This document shows, in pieces, positions 11,156 through 12,205 of a stretch of 12,205 bases of DNA. This DNA is from DASUMP01 sp036277635 (GTDB taxonomy: Bacteria > Actinomycetota > Acidimicrobiia > IMCC26256 > PALSA-610): NCBI GenBank assembly GCA_036277635.1, contig DASUMP010000076.1, positions 1 to 12,205 on the forward strand, written 5' to 3'. Under the pieces are notes generated by a model, which did not search any database, was not told where the DNA came from, and saw only the letters and a program-made list of their open reading frames with translations. A program made the translations under genes and the position numbers. Positions within the stretch are counted from its first letter, which is position 1; every line of letters begins with the position of its first letter.

Positions 11156-12205
11156 TCCAGGTCGGCTCGCGAGTGGTCACCCAGCATCAAGCGGGTGGCC
11201 CGGGGTCGGACGCCTGATCGTACGACCTCGACCTCCCGACCCAGGAGCGAGTCGTGGATGTGGTGCACGCCGAGGATCCGGCTCCGCTCGAGGACGACGG
11301 AGTGCTCGATCTCGGCGTCGACCAGCTCGCAGTCGGCGGCGATCGATGTGTACGGGCCGACGTAGGTGTCGACGAGGCGGGTGCGACGGCCGATGATCGC
11401 GGGGCCGCGCACGACGGAGTTCAGGAGCTGGGCCCCGGCTTCCACCACGACGCGGCCCTCGACCCGCGACCGCGCGTCGAGCGTCCCGTCGACGCGCGGT
11501 TCGAGCGTGTCGAGCACCAGCCGGTTGCAGTGCAGGAGCGGGTCCTTCTTGCCGGTGTCGATCCACCAACCCTCGAGCACCTCGTGCAGCACTCGATGAC
11601 CCTGGTCGAGCAACCACTGGATCGCGTCGGTGATCTCGAGCTCGCCGCGCTCCGAGGGAGAGATCGCGCGCACCGCATCGTGGATGGTCGGATCGAACAG
11701 GTACACGCCGACGAGCGCGAGGTTCGACGGCGGGTCGGCGGGCTTCTCGACCAGGCGGACGACGTCGCCGGCAGGCGTGACCTCGGCCACGCCGAACTGC
11801 GTCGGGTCGTCGACGGGCGCGAGGAGGATCTGCGCGGCGGCGGGCTGGTAGTCCTCGCCGAGGCTCGGTGGCCGGCGGCGCTCGGACTCGAAGCGCTGCA
11901 CGAACTCGACGAGGCTCTGTTGCAGCATGTTGTCGCCGAGGTACATGACGAAGTCGTCGTCACCGAGGAAGTCGCGCGCGATCAACACGCAGTGGGCCAG
12001 ACCCAGCGGCTCGTCCTGGGGCAGGTACGTGACCCGCACCCCGAACTGCGAGCCGTCGCCGACGGCGTCGCGGATGTCGGGGCCGGTGTCGCCCACGATG
12101 ATGCCGACGTCGACGATGCCGGCAGCGGCCATGCGCTCGAGGCCGTAGAAGAGGATCGGCTTGTTCGCGATCGGCACGAGCTGTTTGGCGCTCGTGTGGG
12201 TGATC
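11152..12205 (-). CDS. rmlA: Glucose-1-phosphate thymidylyltransferase, long form (N-terminus cut by window edge)
   Basis: RmlA makes dTDP-glucose from dTTP and glucose-1-phosphate, the entry step for dTDP-sugars. The visible 350 residues begin at ITHTSAKQLVPIANKP, the second half of the nucleotidyltransferase signature. The G-rich GTRLRP part, probably 10-20 residues, is beyond the right edge. An in-frame GTG at 12177 falls inside this motif and is not the true start. Further landmarks are YLGDNML (metal-binding Asp), QFGVAE, VEKP, ELEITDAI and GWWIDTGKKDPL. The last ~120 residues form an irregular hexapeptide, left-handed beta-helix-like tail (VDGTLDARSRVEGR onward). That tail marks the long form found in StrD-like and archaeal proteins rather than the ~290-residue enterobacterial RmlA. 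Specificity for dTTP is inferred from the three other rml genes behind it. It is first in the cluster, so the promoter lies outside the window. Confidence 0.92.
   Translation of the reverse strand, partial: ITHTSAKQLVPIANKPILFYGLERMAAAGIVDVGIIVGDTGPDIRDAVGDGSQFGVRVTYLPQDEPLGLAHCVLIARDFLGDDDFVMYLGDNMLQQSLVEFVQRFESERRRPPSLGEDYQPAAAQILLAPVDDPTQFGVAEVTPAGDVVRLVEKPADPPSNLALVGVYLFDPTIHDAVRAISPSERGELEITDAIQWLLDQGHRVLHEVLEGWWIDTGKKDPLLHCNRLVLDTLEPRVDGTLDARSRVEGRVVVEAGAQLLNSVVRGPAIIGRRTRLVDTYVGPYTSIAADCELVDAEIEHSVVLERSRILGVHHIHDSLLGREVEVVRSGVRPRATRLMLGDHSRADLE

Overview
The window is a very GC-rich, tightly packed stretch of bacterial chromosome. It reads most naturally as an actinobacterium (Actinomycetota). 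The codon usage is strongly G/C-ending, 8 of the 11 genes whose start is visible begin with GTG, and several starts sit 6-8 nt behind a TANNNT -10-like hexamer, as on leaderless actinobacterial transcripts. A stand-alone trpF argues against the Streptomyces/Mycobacterium group, which usually uses the bifunctional PriA. A deep lineage such as Acidimicrobiia would fit, but that placement is an inference. No mobile element, tRNA, rRNA or CRISPR was seen. Almost all the DNA is coding, and no gene-free stretch exceeds about 70 bases.

Layout. (1) Positions 1-2574, + strand: the tail of hisI, then trpE and a ygfZ-type folate-binding protein, joined by a 4-nt overlap and a 2-nt gap. (2) Positions 2596-3774, - strand: a short cytoplasmic family 1 glycoside hydrolase that splits the tryptophan genes. 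(3) Positions 3842-7452, + strand: trpC-trpF-trpB-trpA, in pathway order after the missing trpD. A hairpin follows trpA. (4) Positions 7489-8685, + strand: icd, an NADP-type isocitrate dehydrogenase with its own candidate promoter. (5) Positions 8682-12205, - strand: rmlA-rmlC-rmlB-rmlD in transcription order, a complete dTDP-L-rhamnose-type set except that the first few residues of RmlA lie off the right edge. The stop codons of icd and rmlD overlap.

How the genes work together. TrpE makes anthranilate from chorismate. TrpC, TrpF and the TrpAB complex carry phosphoribosylanthranilate to tryptophan. trpD and the glutaminase trpG are not in the window. HisI belongs to histidine synthesis and shares the PRPP-derived branch of metabolism. 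The rml genes convert glucose-1-phosphate to a dTDP-6-deoxyhexose for cell-surface polysaccharide.

Most of the window is housekeeping and I do not see a wholly new system. The best leads are in the sugar cluster. RmlB has Cys in place of the catalytic Asp of the usual Thr-Asp-Glu triad and an altered neighbouring motif, and RmlC lacks the usual Arg of its RGLHY motif. Also worth checking are the repeated leaderless-promoter arrangement, dyad symmetries abutting several -10 elements, and a hairpin that could both end the trp operon and lie against the icd promoter.
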